Shown piece after piece: positions 24,501 to 39,586 of a DNA stretch of 64,000 nt. The notes under the pieces are model-generated. The model was not told the DNA's origin. It made no database searches and was given only the letters and a program-made list of their open reading frames with translations. How positions within the stretch are numbered: the first letter of the stretch is position 1; the number at the start of each line of letters is the position of its first letter. Where the stretch lies: the NCBI GenBank assembly GCA_036768485.1, contig JAVLUZ010000081.1:248001-312000 (forward strand), written 5' to 3'. Source of the DNA: Mermis nigrescens. Taxonomy: Eukaryota > Nematoda > Enoplea > Mermithida > Mermithidae. A program made the translations under genes and the position numbers.

Positions 24501-27500
24501 GTATTTTAGCTAATTTCTGGGTTTATGACGCTAAAAATTACTAAAAATTATCTGAAAACGGCGCGAAGCGCCGAAAAATATTGACATTTTTCCATTCTAA
24601 ATGCAAATTCTGCCATTTCAAAGATATATAGGACAAATAATTTATCAGTTCGGCGCGAAGCGCGAAAATTTTGGGAATTTTACACCTTTTTACAGTTTTT
24701 GTCTTCCTAAAAATCTTTGTACATTTTGTACACACAAAATTTTTGGGTACTATAATATGGTACAGCAGCGATTTTAGTATCGTAAAAACAGAGTTCTTCG
24801 ACTTTTCGTAGTGTGTTTTAGCTAATTTCTGGGTCTCTAAGGGCAAAAATCACTAAGAATCGTCTTAAAACGGCGCGAAGCGCCGAAAAATTTGACATTT
24901 TTACTTTTGAAATGCAATTTCTGCCATTATAGAGATATATAGAACACACAATTACTCATTTCGGCGCGAAGCGCCGAAATTTTTTCGAATTATAGACCTT
25001 TTTTGCAATTTTTGTCTTCCCAAAAATCTTTGTACATGTACAAAGACGGTCCCGAAAAGTCTTTTGTACATCGGGAAAAATCTTTGCCGAATACAAAAAA
25101 ACCGTGCCGCTTACACAAGTTTTTTAGGTTATTTTGGCCCAAAAAGCTCAATTTTCGATCCACCCCCAGACCGGCTGACCCCTGCCCCAGATTGGCCATG
25201 CTCTACATCTATGGCGCTGACCCCTGCAAGAAGGTAAAACCCCCAGAATTTCCAAGGTTTTTGTAAACCGAATAAATAAGCTGCTTTATGTGTTTTTAAC
25301 AATTTTGTTGACTCCAAAGTTATAAATTTTGGCAATTTTTAAACCATATTTTGTCCAAGTTTTTCACGTTTTTTCAAATAATTTCTAAGTGTTTTATGTT
25401 TTAAAACAATGAAAATTGTCAGAAACATCGAAAATAATGCTTCTGACGTGCACTCATTGTTTTAAAGTCTAAGAAATCAAGTAAGAAAAAATTTTCGGTG
25501 CTGACCAGCCGGAATTCTCATATTGTTCAGTTGATTATTATGTGCTTATTAGAATTATTTTTATTAGTTATAGTAATTACGAATGCAAACCCAATTGCTT
25601 GAGTTTGGTTTTGTCGCGAGCTAACTTTGAATTATGTGCCGTTTGTTGAAATGTTATTTAAGTTTTGTTTAATTGATTTGAATTTGTTTATTATTTTATT
25701 ATTTTATTCTGTTAATGAATTTATATTATTAATTGATGAATTAATTTATATAATTCATCTAGTTTATTGATTTAAACTCGTATTAAAGTGAGCAGGCACC
25801 TCTTTGTTTTATGTTTATAATTCAGGTTCACATGAGAGAAAGCGACCGACTAAACATGGCCAAGGCTCATCCTCTTAAATATCAGGACACGTCCATCTCA
25901 TTAATTTCTCCCAATTCGGAAGGTTCCTTGGCTAAATATGCGACAAAAAGCATTGGCCGATCTCATACTACTCGCACAAAAGTACGAACTTTAATGAACT
26001 ATCATTTTAAATTGTATTACCTGCAAATTTTTTGACTTTTCCGTACTTTACCAAATGAGGTATAAGTCAAATAAAATTAAACTTACATGGAATAAATACT
26101 TAAGAATCGATTAAGTTACTACAGGATGACCCAAAAAGGGCACTCATCAGACGTATTATTGAAGAAACGGGTTTGGGGGGTTTAAACTTCCCCTAGAATG
26201 GTAACTGATCTCCCCCGAAAATGACTGCGACCCCCTCCAGAATTGTCGATTTTCGTAAAAGTTAGTCAAAGTTGCAAAAAGTATACCGTTTTAAGCGTTT
26301 TTAGTTCATTTTTGGCTCAAAAATCTACAATTCTTGGCGCTTCGCGCCACATACACATTTTTCGACTATATTTTGTTTAATTTACTCAATTTTCTTAAAA
26401 TTTTTTGAGAATTTTTTGCGTTGATATGTTCTAGGAAAAGCGAGCATTGTTTGAACCGTCAAAAAACAGTGTTTTTTACGTGTACGCTCCGTTTTTTAGG
26501 CCAAAAAAGGCACTTTTTAGAAATATTTCGGGCCTGACCCTCCTAGAATTCCCATGCTGTACATGTATGGTACTCACTATTCTGATCGTAAATATAGCTG
26601 TGGTGTACATATTACATTCTTGTAGCTATTTTTTCAAAAGCACAAATATAGAGCGCTTAAAATCGTATATGCTTTCATTGATTTACCCGTCTTATTCCGC
26701 TTTTTAATTTTCACTTTCGCTAACATCACTATTTCAATTAATTACAACCAAGAAATTTGTCAACTAGCCTCAAAAATGGCACGCAAGCTCCTCGTTATAA
26801 CTTTTTTCTGTTTAACTCAGAGTAATGCGACTTGTATCATTCAATAGAAAAAAGCGTTAGCTACAGGACCTCTAGGTACTGGTTTCAGATTGCACGAATT
26901 CGTTTATTGCGACTTATTTTTGTAAACTAAAGTTTTTCTTGAATACAAACACAATTAAAATATGACAATAAAAAACCTACAAAACCAAATTGAAACGAAC
27001 AATCAACTTGATAGTTCTCAACCTAATGAGATTAAACAATAAATTAGGTGTGCTATAATAGCTTTCTACCGGAAAAAAATTTTGTTGACGTTTGAGGCAG
27101 AGATTTTCTAATTAACACTTCTAATTATTAACCTTTTTTTGTAAGTCACTAAAAACGGGACGTTTACAAAAGTGTAAACCAAGAACTTAGTAACAAAGGA
27201 AGCTAAATGAAACTGTGCGATCTTGTTGCCCTATATTTGTGTTTTCAAAAAGCTTTACAACGCGGCAAATTATTTAATACAGCTATAGTTATGATGAAAA
27301 CTTTGAGTACTATTTTTTATGGGCCACCATATGATACGAATCAATTAAATGAATAAGCACTGAATGATTGAACGAGTGAAAATATAAAAATATTAAGAAT
27401 AAAATAGGAAAATGATATTTTTTCAATGAAAATGAATGAGTAAGTGTAATTAAAGAGAAAAATGGTCAAATAAAATAAAAGAGATTGTTTAAAAATGGAA

Positions 27501-30500
27501 GGTGGTGAAATCAATAAGATGATTCCTAATTTTGCGGAAACAATGATGTAACTTTGAAGCTTTATCTTAAAGTTTATTTTCCTTAATTTAAATTTATTTA
27601 AAATTGAATAAAAAGTTTTTTACTCCCAGAATTTTGTATTTTCTGAAAACTAATCATAGAAAATTTGCTGCGTTGTTATTTTCTAGCGATCTCTTAGCGC
27701 GAAACTGCCAATTTTTTCGACGCTTCGCGCCAAACAGCTATTTTTGAGTATATTTTGATAAATTTTATGAAATTTTCCAACGGTCTATTATGTTTCCGTC
27801 GTCTAGAAAGATACAGTATGGTTCAGAAACGCAAAAAGCAGTATTATGACGTGTTTTCTGCTTCTGTCCAAAAAAAACCTAATTAAAGTTTTTGGTTTCA
27901 GCCCCCATCCCCCTACAGAATTTGCATACTATGCATACATGAGCATGGGGAGGGGGAGGGGGTGTTACACACCTGAACTTCAAAAAACTGATAGCTGTAC
28001 AGCGATTTCGGCCGAAAAACTATTGCTGTATAGCTTTTTTTGGCTCAGAAAATTAGCTATACAACCTTTTTATATAGCTATGTAGCTAATTTTTTGAGAC
28101 CAAAAAGGCTATCAGCTAATTTTTCGACCCTAAAAGGACTGTAGAGCCGTTTTCACGAAGTACATAGCTATCTAGCAATTTTTGCTTCTAACCCCTCCCA
28201 GAAATTTTGACTTTGCACATCTATGATACTGTGCATGTATAAACATGAATAATAAAAATAAATTAAGTTGTCAAACTTGAAAGAAGCAATAAAAAATCTC
28301 AACCAAATCAATGAAATACATTTATTCTATCAGTTGCTAATTGTATTAGTTAGACAATTTATTAATTAATTCAAAATTTATTTATCATTTTATGCATTCA
28401 TTGGATAAATTTATGATGCGATTTTTTAATTAAATTTCCCTTTTTCTAGCTCCCTTTCTAATGCGTCTAAGTTTTTATGTGTTTGCTGTTTGCTTTTTTT
28501 GTCTTTTCATAGCTACCTTATCTTATTGGCTATAAACCCGTTCGCCCGTCTACTTAATGTTCTTACCGTTGCGCTTATCGAATCGATTAATCAGCTATTC
28601 GCGTGTCGTATGTGCAGCCTGATTATTTATTAATTTATTAACCCTGCTCTATATTTCCGCTTGAATCAGCCTAATTTATCTACCTCGTGCGAATGTATTT
28701 ACGTTGAAATGCGTGCCATCATTTTGAACTTAATTCTTCTAGACTTTTCTCGAAATTATACGATTATTATCGTCATAGAAACAGCACGTTTGTTTTTTGC
28801 AATATTTAAGCACAATTCAAGGGAATTTTCAGCCGAATATCAGTTTATCATTCGAGTTTGGCTCACTCAATTTATAGTATTTCTTTGCCGATTCGCAAGA
28901 TAATATTTTGTCTCCTTGTTCCTTCTATTTTTTCTAATTTCGCTTTGACTTCTTCCTGATTGTTATTTCTGTCATACGTATCTTTTATTTTTGTATTTTT
29001 ATATTTTAATTTTTTATAATATTGCATTTTTCTGGAGCCTTTTTGAGTACGTTTAATTTAGTTTGATTTTTAAAGAAGCTATTTGATTCTTCAAATAGTT
29101 TTTAATTAAATTACATTAAATGTAGTATTATTTTATTTCTTTAAAAAACTTCCTTTTACTTAATCTCCTTTAATACACTTCTTGTTTTATATACTTCATA
29201 TTTCTTGTTTAAGACTTTAAATTAAATCCAAAGTTGACCAACCTCATTCCACCTACCACCTAAATATTATGGCCTTCCTCATTCTTTTTGCAACATTTTG
29301 CGTTTCTTCGCCATTTTTAGGGGTTTTGTAATTTTCGGCTCATATAGAAGGTTACTAGCAAAGAAAAATCTCCGATATAACAAAAAAGACGAATATACTT
29401 AGAATTGCGGATTATTGAGGATGTAAAAGGAGGATAATAGGAAAAAATTCACGTATGTATATGCCTATTGTCGCAAAATCTGCTAAAATTCAGACTTTCT
29501 CTAAGCAATGCAAAAAATCGAAGTATATTCTGCGGCCAGCAGATATTGAAGCAAAAAACGATTGATAAAGCAGCAAGTTAGCTATGCAGTAACTATGGGA
29601 AACAGCAGATGGAGTAAAGTAGGAGCAACTTTGTAAGCAAATTGAATGACATAGCAAACATCGTTGCATTAAAAACAATTCAAGAAATCAACTAATCAAT
29701 TGACACCATGTTTACTTGCTATAATGCGCTTGATAATAAACTGAAACACCTTTATATACAATAGCAGTTAGTTTTTCTATCAATCACGATACGAAGCAAG
29801 TCAGCGTCACAACTTGCAAACAATTTGCAAAAAGTAAACATTTCAAATTATGTTTATACAATTTTATGTGAAGCATTCAAAGTTATTTAAAGGTTATTTA
29901 CACTTTTTCAGAAGCCGCAGAATATACTTCAATTTTTTGCGTTGCTTAGAGAAAGCTTGATTTTAGCAGACTTTGCGACTTTAGGCCTTTACATAGGTAT
30001 CTTTTCCACAAGTCCTCTCCTTTTACATCCTCAATAATCCACAATCCCAAGTATATTCGTCTTTTGTGTTACATCGGAGCATTTTTCTTTGCTAGTACCC
30101 CGCTTTTAATTAGCGAGATTTGAGTAAATCAGTCAAGTAAATTCATGCGGTAACATGCTACAATGACGACAGCTGTCCATGATGGTGGAAAACAATATTG
30201 TTCTGAACATAAGCACTATCTTTCTAAAACAAGACAACCTTACCTCATGTAGACAGATTAAAGAATTTCAACATAAACTTTACGCAAGTATCGGGTGTGA
30301 AGGACACTTACTCTCAGATTCGTAATCCTGTTATTACATTGAACGTTTTGAAACAAATTAAGGTTCTGCAACGCTTTTGAAAGCAAATTTGATTTTCCGT
30401 TCAAACTTTGCATAACTACTGGGTGTAAAAAATACACTGTCAGATTCATAATCCTGACCTTACAGAACATATTTTGAAAAAAATTTAGGATTTGCAAAGC

Positions 30501-33500
30501 TCTGGTAGTAAAATAAATTTGTAGTATAAACTACACACAAATAAACAGATAAGTGCCAACTTTACACAACTACTAGTTAGGGAGAGACTAACAGTCAGAT
30601 TCGTAATTCTGACGGTGAGTTAAATATTTAGGAAAACAATATAGCTTCGCAAGGCTCTAGAAGTAAGTTTAACTTCCAGTGTAACCTTTACACAGCCATA
30701 TAGTGTAAAGAAGCTTTTAGTCGGATTCATAGTTCTGATATTAATCTGATATTACGATAAACATTTATGAAAAAATTAAGCCTCTACAATTGCCTGAAGA
30801 CAAATACATATTAGATGTAAACCACTTTACACTATTACTGAGTGCAAACAAACGCGCTCAACTGGCATATCACGTTTGATTCCTGATACATTTTTAAACT
30901 TGAGTTCAATATCAGACTCATAACCAGAGAAGTTGCCAGAAAAAAACAAGACAGAAACGCGTTTAAGACACCAAATGTTTTGATTATAAACCTCCCGAAA
31001 AAGCTCAATATTGATGTAAATCAACGCGTAGCGTGTACCATTTAGAAAGTACTTTCTTTTTTATTCTATTAGACCTACCCGACTTCTAAACGGAGAAAGT
31101 GGCGAACAAAAAAACGGGCTAAAATGTATTTTCCACTATCCTCTACTTTGCAATTTTCAAAAATCTGAACCTAAGTCCCCGTTGAGTGTAAAGAAATTGG
31201 TTGTAGGCCAGTTTGTAGCCTTTGAATCGTCGTATGTTTGTATGTGGATAACTTTTGTACGAATCAAAACAGCTGAAAACGTGATTTCTGCAAAATTTAC
31301 ACACCTAATTTCAAACTTTACACCCCATAAATAACTCAATAATGCGTTTTTAAGGGTTTGCTGTACCGTGTAGCCCATAAAAGGTACTCTATTTGTGATA
31401 CATTCAATTTATCTTGGCTTATAAACAAAAGAGTTGGCAGAGAAATCTTAGACAAAATCTACGTTTACACTATCCACGAGAGTGTAAACTTCAAACGCTC
31501 TAGGTCTTACTCCGTATTGAGTGTAATACAGTGTATGGTAAAACAAAAAGTAGCCCTTAAGCTGTAGTACATTTCTATCAGAAAAAGTTTCTTAGAGCTC
31601 ATAGCCGGAGTTGTTGGCAGACATCTAGAAAGCAATAATGCAACAAAAATCTCTCTTTACAACAACAAGTTTTTACACTCTTTACACCCCCTCTAGACTC
31701 AATGCGAAATTCGGAAAACAAAAAAATAAATTTTTAGATAATTTTATTTCCTACAATGGTATGCTAATGAAATGTATAAGGCACTTTTAATGAGTTGTGT
31801 GCGCGCTGTCTAGAGATTCCATCAAAAGTTTGTCTATGGCTGTCTAAAGATTCCATCAAAAGTTTGTCTATGTTATAATGTTACGCCAAAACTTTGCACA
31901 CTTATTACAAGCTGAGTATTGAGTGTAAAGAAAACCAAAAAACGCCTGCAGCGAAATTTTTCTATAATCCATCTTTTAAAAAAACCGCATCTCCCAGATA
32001 TGTCCCGTTATAGCCCTAGGGTGGGGTGCAATGGTCGTAGGGATACCCAAGTATATTATAGGTACGCGCTAATTCGCTACCTATGATTCCACCACTAGAA
32101 ATTGCCGACTATCCCTCTCAGAATGCTGAGGCGTTACATGTGTAATTGCTGTAGTATTTTTGCACTTGCTTTTTCTGTTTTCAAACCAATTTTTTAGCTA
32201 AAAACGAGTCCTTTCTTACAAGGTCCTCGTATCTCTACAAGCTTACACTAAAAGTATTCATTTTTTGACTGTACGCTCTAATGCTTTAATCTAAGTTGAG
32301 ATTCCGATCTAATTCTAAATTTGTATTTTTGATTTTTAATTTTTTTTCCTTTGGTTTAACGTAGTGTAGTTAGAATCTTATTTTTGTCATTACGTAAACT
32401 ATTTTTGGTTATAAGCGACCTGATCTTCATGCAAACGCATATTTAGAGGAGGCGGAGGGGGCGGCCGCTCCTGTCGTCAAAAAATATTTGGGCAAGGGAA
32501 TATTGCGTATTTTTTCAAATTATTTTAGCCATTTTTTATATCGAGTTTTCAAATTTTTGGCGCGTCGCGATGGGTATTACTCATTAATGACATTTACTGA
32601 CTTTATTAGCGCTCTAAAAACTTTATTTTTACGTCAGAAGGGTAATTTATGTACAGAATAAGGATTTTTTAAAATTTTTACCATGATTTCCCGAGTATTT
32701 GTTCGGTGATTTGTATCGATTTTTGCACTCATTTCCACGAGCAGTTAAGAGATTTTGGGGATATATTGTGTCTTAGCGGATGTTTTTAATTCGTTTCAAT
32801 CATTCTAAATTGCTCTAGTGTTAATCTCTATTTAGAAATCGATTGAGTCCGCTCAAAATGTTGCGTGTCAATAAAATATTGTATCATCGTGACCCGTATC
32901 TAAAGCTGAGATTAGTGCAGACTTTTTCTTTTAAATTCTGTACCAGCAAAACATTGAAGCAGTATTTATCGTTCATTTAATTGTAATTTATTTAAACCGC
33001 GCTTAAGCTCGGATTAAATTTGAATTAATTCTTGAGCCATAAAAAAGAAGTTTCATATTGGGCCTAATCTATCAACTCAAATTAGTATTCTCCATGCAGC
33101 ACCTTTATTTTCCTCGTCTTGTGTAATACAATTTATCTTTTCGGAATTTCTATTCTGAAATATATCATTTTTTGTCATTTATAGGTTCAGAATTTATAGT
33201 TATTTTAATTTAATAAAACATAATTTTAAATTAATTGTAAAGTCATGCAGCCTGCTCAGGCTCAGCTAATGAATTAGCAGGTTTAAAAATCGCGAAAATG
33301 GAGGATTTTGCTTTTCGATCGCACACAAATGTTATTCCCTATTAAATACTTTTGTTTCAGACAAAACGACGACGTAGTAGAAGCAGCCAAGTCCGGAAAA
33401 ATTCTCCCGGGTAAATAATTATTATTTTTGAGAAATTCAACTAATCATTATTTTCTTATCACTGACTATTCGTATTTGATGTACCTTATTTATATCGTAT

Positions 33501-36500
33501 AATAAATGAATAAAACATTATAAAATGAATTAAGAAATCTATTCTTGAAATGTAGGGTAAGCGATTATAGAGCTCATTATCAAAATCGGAATCTTTAATG
33601 AATTGAAAAAAGCGAAGTCTCTATTTTAAAAAATAATTACAACCTCTAAACAAACCACGGGCATCCTCAGTGATAATTTTGACGACCTTATTCTGCCCCA
33701 AACATGACCATAAGGCTAATGTCAGGGACGGTTTAATCTTCAACAGGTTCTCAATCCCCCCAAAAAATTTATTTCCTGAATTTAAGGTTTTAAAAAACAA
33801 ACTCGTAGAAATGACATGTTTTAAGCGTTTAATGCGCTCAGCGCCGCACACTCATTTTTTGACTATATTTTGCTTAATTTACTCTATTTTTTCACAATTT
33901 TTCTTGATTTTTTTTGTTTTGATTATTCAAAAAAGCTGAACAAAATAGGACTCAACTCTCATCAGAATTTGCAAGCTGTTTGCCATCTTTTATTCACACA
34001 TATAATTATGCGATTGTAATCAAGCATATAGCTGTGTGGGAAATCAGTCCGCTGATTATTTCGAAGTACGAACATTTTTGGCGAGAGTTCTCCTCAGGAA
34101 TAAAACTTGAAAATCCGAAGCGCTTTTAAAAGACGCCAGAATTGATTTATTCGGTAAAAAGCCGTAAATGTACAGACGCTTCGCGCCGTATTTATGTATT
34201 TGTACGATTTTTGTCCTACAAAGGGCTAAAATTTTAAAAGAAAATGAAATTTTTAAATTTTTAGGATTTTTTGAAATTTTATCTCTCAGCAGTTGTTGAG
34301 GTATTAGACTTGACCATTTTCACCCCCTCCCTCATTCAGAAGGCCAGCTACGTTAATAATTGTAAGATTCGGTTCAGTACTGAATTGCAAAATCAAATTA
34401 AGCTTCAAGAGCGAGATATGACTACTTTACCCAATTAGTACGTAGCTCTATTCTAGCGAAGAATTCTGTCAGTGTAGACTATGAATTTCGTAGATCTGAA
34501 AGTCCGCAGTAAGAATTAATTTTAAATAATTGATCAATTCTTACTACCGATTCTTGAATCAATTTGTCCGAAACCCTATTCGCAATTTTTCTAATTTCAA
34601 TTTTTTAATCTAATTTTAAATTATATTTCGAATTTACCTCAAAACGTTCATTTCAGCACGGAATATCAGTACAGTATGAAACACACTCGATCAGAATCTC
34701 AGCATTCGCCCGATTCGGCGACCGATCTCTTATCGTCAGGCTCGTCGTCCGTCAGCGATTCTCATCTCTTGTTGCCCGAGGCAGCCGTCGCGGACGCCGC
34801 CGTCGGAGCGGCGGCTGCGTCGGACGCCGCCGCCCACACATTGGGCGCCAGCGACAGCGATTTGGAGGTCGAGTGCGAAATACCGCGGCTCGACGACACC
34901 CTTCAATGGGACATCATTAAATTATTGAAACCCAAGGAGAAGAAGAGGCAGGAAGTGATTAATGGTAATTTATTATTGTTTTTGTTTTATTTTTATTTTC
35001 ATTTGCTTGGTTTTTTCCCTTTTTTGTCTCCTTTTATACGTGGTGGCTTTGAAGCCTATATCCGACGTTACGCCTTAATTCAAGCTGACATAAAAATCAA
35101 ATTTTGACACCTTTTGCATTTTAGAGATTTTGAAACCTGGTTGCGGGCGTGAAAGTGCGGAAAAGCAGGGAAATTAATTTTTGATGTTTTCAAGTGTTAA
35201 GCGGAATGTTTGAACAATTTTATTTAAAAATTTTTAGCTGCAGCAAATGCAATAAACAGAAACTTTACGATTCACCTTAGTTTTTCAAAATGCTTATTCA
35301 AAATAAATTGCGTCTAATTTTTTAGTTGTTCGCACCTGACTGAAAAAAAGTAAATTTATTCTGAAAGTTTTGGACCCTCAATTAAATATAGAAATTATGA
35401 ATGATTTTAAATTTAATTTCCCGGAATTCTCTCGCTGAGATGTTTTTATATATTGTTAAGATGCTAAATTATACATCGTATTAATCAAATTCTTTGGCGG
35501 ACCCGTTCTATCTGAACACTTTAAAATTAGGGGTATGGGTAGTATAAAAGTGGCAAAAGTCCCAAAAAACATGCCAAAATTTTAATTGTTGGGGTCTGTT
35601 GACCTTCTGGGCTCTATTGATGTTTGGGGTATACTGGATTCTTGGGGTATTACAAACGCCCCACGCCCGCGTGTGCTTATAACGTCTTATGACGATAATA
35701 TTATAAAACACCAATATATGATTTTAGATATCATAGTATCTTATACGTCACAATGGTACAGGATATCCAACGTTATAGTATTATTTGTAGAATATTTGAA
35801 TCACGCTAAAAGCAAAAATTGAAAATCCCTAGGAAACTAGTAAGAAGATAAGAAATTGAAGACTTAAAGAAATGAAAACTATCCGCGAAAAATGAACGGC
35901 CCGGCACGAGGCAGCTCATTATTGACAGTTTTTATTAAAGTAGCGTCTAAATTTTGTCTCAAATTTTTCGATTTTTTCAAAAGAATAAGTTGCTAATTTT
36001 TCTTTTCCTATTCGTTTTTCCATGTTTCCTTTTTATTAATTTTAAAGTCAATTTGCGCAAGTTTGTTAGATTCTTGGTTTTTAATTTTCGATTTGTCTGT
36101 CTTTTTTCATTCATCTAGAATTATTTTACACGGAAAGAACGCATGTTAGAAACTTGAAAGTGCTGAAGAAAATGTTTTACGAGCCGATGAGCGTTCGGCA
36201 ACCGAAAGAATTTGTCCGTTTATTGTTCGCTAATTTGGACCAAGTTTTGGAGATGCATGGTAAGAAAAGTGACCTAGAAGATCGATAGACTCATTTATTT
36301 AATTTTCCGTTAAAAACGTGGGTTTACTTGATTTATTTAAATTCTGCAGAGCTCGATCACACGTGTTTGAAAAAGTTTTTTTCCGGGTTAAGAACAAGTC
36401 AGCCTTAGAGGTTTTGGGTCAAAATAGTCTAGAAACTACTATAAATGCTAGTGTGACGTGGCAAATATTTTGATTCGCAGTTTCTGGTTCATTTTAGGCA

Positions 36501-39488
36501 CGTTTTACGGAAATGTTTTTGTGCTAAGCAATTTATCATTATAATTCTGGTCTATACCCGACCTGCTACGTGCATGTCTGGTTAGTATTAGTATTAGTAC
36601 GATATTAGTATTATAATATTTTTATTAGATTATCATATTATTATTATCTTATATATTAGTATTATCTTTATTGTCGGAAGAACCTCATATTTAAATTTTA
36701 TAATTTTTTCTAGTTTTCCCTGATCTTCCTACACCAGCGGAAAAAACTCGATGAGAAATGTTGAAAAATAATGTTTTTGCTCCTACTATCTATTTTTTGG
36801 CACTTATTGACCTTTGAAAATTTTCGATTATTCTCATTTATATTCTCTATTATTGTTTTTCATTATTGATTTTTTATGTCGGAGATCGAGCTGCACACTC
36901 TTTATAATTCGTTTATGTCGATCAATTTTCAGAGTAGTATTGGCTGAATGTAGACAATTGTTGTAAGAAAAATTTGGATTTATTCGGATTCTATTCATTA
37001 TAACGAAAAAGTTATTTTTCATTTCTTCAATTCTTTTTATCGTTCATCACCATTGCTCCATCGACCTTTTGTCTTCATTTGATTTTTAGATTTAAAGTTT
37101 TTGATTCAATTTAATCTTTTATTTTTTGAATCTATTCACTTCAAAAATCAGGAGAAGAAGCGTTAAGCTAAAATCGCTGCATGACATTATAGCGGTAAAC
37201 TGATGAAGCTATATAAGTAGACATTACGGTTTTCTGATTTTTTTTCTCCATGTGAATAGTCAGCATTTTTTATTTCATATTTCTTCATTACTTCGAGTAT
37301 GCAAACGCACGCGAACACCGCCTTTAAAATAGCCCTCAGGTCCAAAAAGTTTATTAAGTCAAAAAAGTTCCGAAAAAGTGATTTTCTGGCTATCGTTGAT
37401 CTTAATTTCTCAATAGATGGCATTTACTTACTTACTTGGAGGCTATGTTTTTGCGTCAAGAATAGGCTTTTATAGCAGTAAACATGTTTACGACTCCTAA
37501 ATCAATTTCTGGGGCACTAAAACAGCTATTTCCGCATACTTTTACTCGATTTTGAATCATAAATTTTGAAAAGTTTGTGCACAGATACGTTAAATCGAGC
37601 AGTAAATCAAGCTACTGTTTTTTCTTCCGCCTTAATTTCTTAAATTTTCCTTCGCTTCGATCCGAATTCTGGCTGAATTCAAAGAAATTTAATCATTCTC
37701 TAACGCATAATTGTCGAAAATTTGAAATTTTTGGGGACAATGTTGCACGAAATAATTTCAATTAAACTATACAACGTAAACGGCGAAAAAGCATGTTATA
37801 CTTGAAGGGCGAGTTTTTTACACGCGAAGGGCCACTGGTGGTAGAGTTTGAAGTACCATTTTTGACCATTCTTTTTAGGCTCTATCTGTCGAAGTCGGAA
37901 AATCGCGGAAAAATTACAAATAATTGTGATATTTCGAATTCTGGGGTCTTTTGGACTCTGACAATTTAGAACCCCATGATCTGCACGGCCGTTTTATACT
38001 CCTATCATTTGTTCTACTGTGTATTCAAAACGGGCAAATCGTACATGTAACCATAGGTAGGCAGCACCTAAATTCTAGGGGGTGCAATTTTTCAAATGTC
38101 AAAAAATGGTCTTAAAAATGGTGGCATGGCGAAAAAACACCATTTTTCAATGCTTCTCATCGAGCACTATCCATTGGCATCAAAAAATTGTGAAAAAACA
38201 AAAAAAAACTTCAAAAATCGAATTCTGGGGAGGAGGTATTTTGGTTTCTGAAGGAGGGGATATTCGGCCTTCTTGAGGGGACGCTACCCACTCAACCCCC
38301 CTCTCCCCACGCCCACGTGTGTAGTAACGACTAAAAGTATTGGCGGCCCAATATTTCGATCAAAAATCAAATAATGAGAACCTAAACATGACCTAAAAAC
38401 GCATATTTTACCCGTAACTCGGGGATGGGAGCGTGATAAATATGTCAGCTTTCATGGAAATGGGATTGGGTGGGCGACCCATCTTCGATGTAGAAATTTC
38501 CATCACTTTTTTCATGTTTGGTTACGATGATTTATTTAATTTCATCATTATTCTTAATTTTTAGCCAGATTAAACAATGCTATGAAAGCGGTCAGTAAAA
38601 GGAATAAGTTGGTCGGCGATATAGGCGATTTGATGACATCATTCGTAAGCATAGTCATTTTTAATTTTCAAATCGTGCGATATTTCTATTAGGATACCCT
38701 TTTTCAGATTTTTCGCTAAATTAACTAAAAGTCGTGTTGCTGTTTCGATGCAAAAAAGGCTGATTTAAATTTCTTCTTGCTTTCCGATTTGAGTTCTAAG
38801 CTTTTTGATGATTCATACACATACATGTAACGTGCCCAAAATTTTGGGCGATCACAGTCATTTTTTAGGGGGAAGGGATAAAGACTTCAAGTTTGTGACC
38901 AAAAACGGCCAATAAACGCGTTAAAACGGTCACAAAAAATCGATTTTCATCAAAACTCAAGGGCGAGGTCAATAATTTCCCATGGCTTTGGGGTTAGATT
39001 GGGCGGGAACGACTGACTTTGAATGGGGGATCCATCTAAACCCCTCTCTCACATATATGCTTATACACCCATATGAAAAACATTACTTGAAAAATATTAC
39101 AATTTAGAAAAATTCATTTAACAACTTCTCATGCGTTCATTATATTTGGTTTGTTTCCTCATATTAAAACGTCATCATGAAACGCAATATAGACGGCTAA
39201 TTGAACATCGAGAAGGCTATGCTAAATGTAAGCATAATAATTGCTTAGAACCGTGTAAATACTAATTATAATAATCAATAATAAATTGCTAATAATTAAT
39301 AATTAATAAAGAATAATTATTGATCATTAGTTATAGATTATTGAAAAGTGATAATGCTCAATAATAATAATAATAATAATAACTTTTAATAATCATTATA
39401 ATAATAATAATATTAATATCAATAACAGTAATAATCATAATAATATTAATAATAATAAAATAATAATATTAATATTAATAATAATAAC

Positions 39489-39532
<44 letters not shown>

Positions 39533-39552
39533 TAATAATAATAATAATAATG

Positions 39553-39586
<34 letters not shown>

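Larger units (their letters stand above)
25982..33360. other. Long intron 7, mostly repeats
   Basis: It holds worn repeat blocks with the GCGCTTCGCGCC word (26160-26580 and 27660-28230), AT-rich unique-looking sequence (28230-29340), the inverted 2.6-kb repeat (29345-31960), and a block at 32440-32640 related to the interior of the hAT-like element at 59210. No exon was recognised. Confidence 0.6.

Noticed and set aside
34965..35107. Continuation of the exon 9 frame past 34964
   Set aside because: Exon 9 has a proper donor at 34964 and the DH domain continues at 36119 in matching phase; the extension is hydrophobic AT-rich noise.
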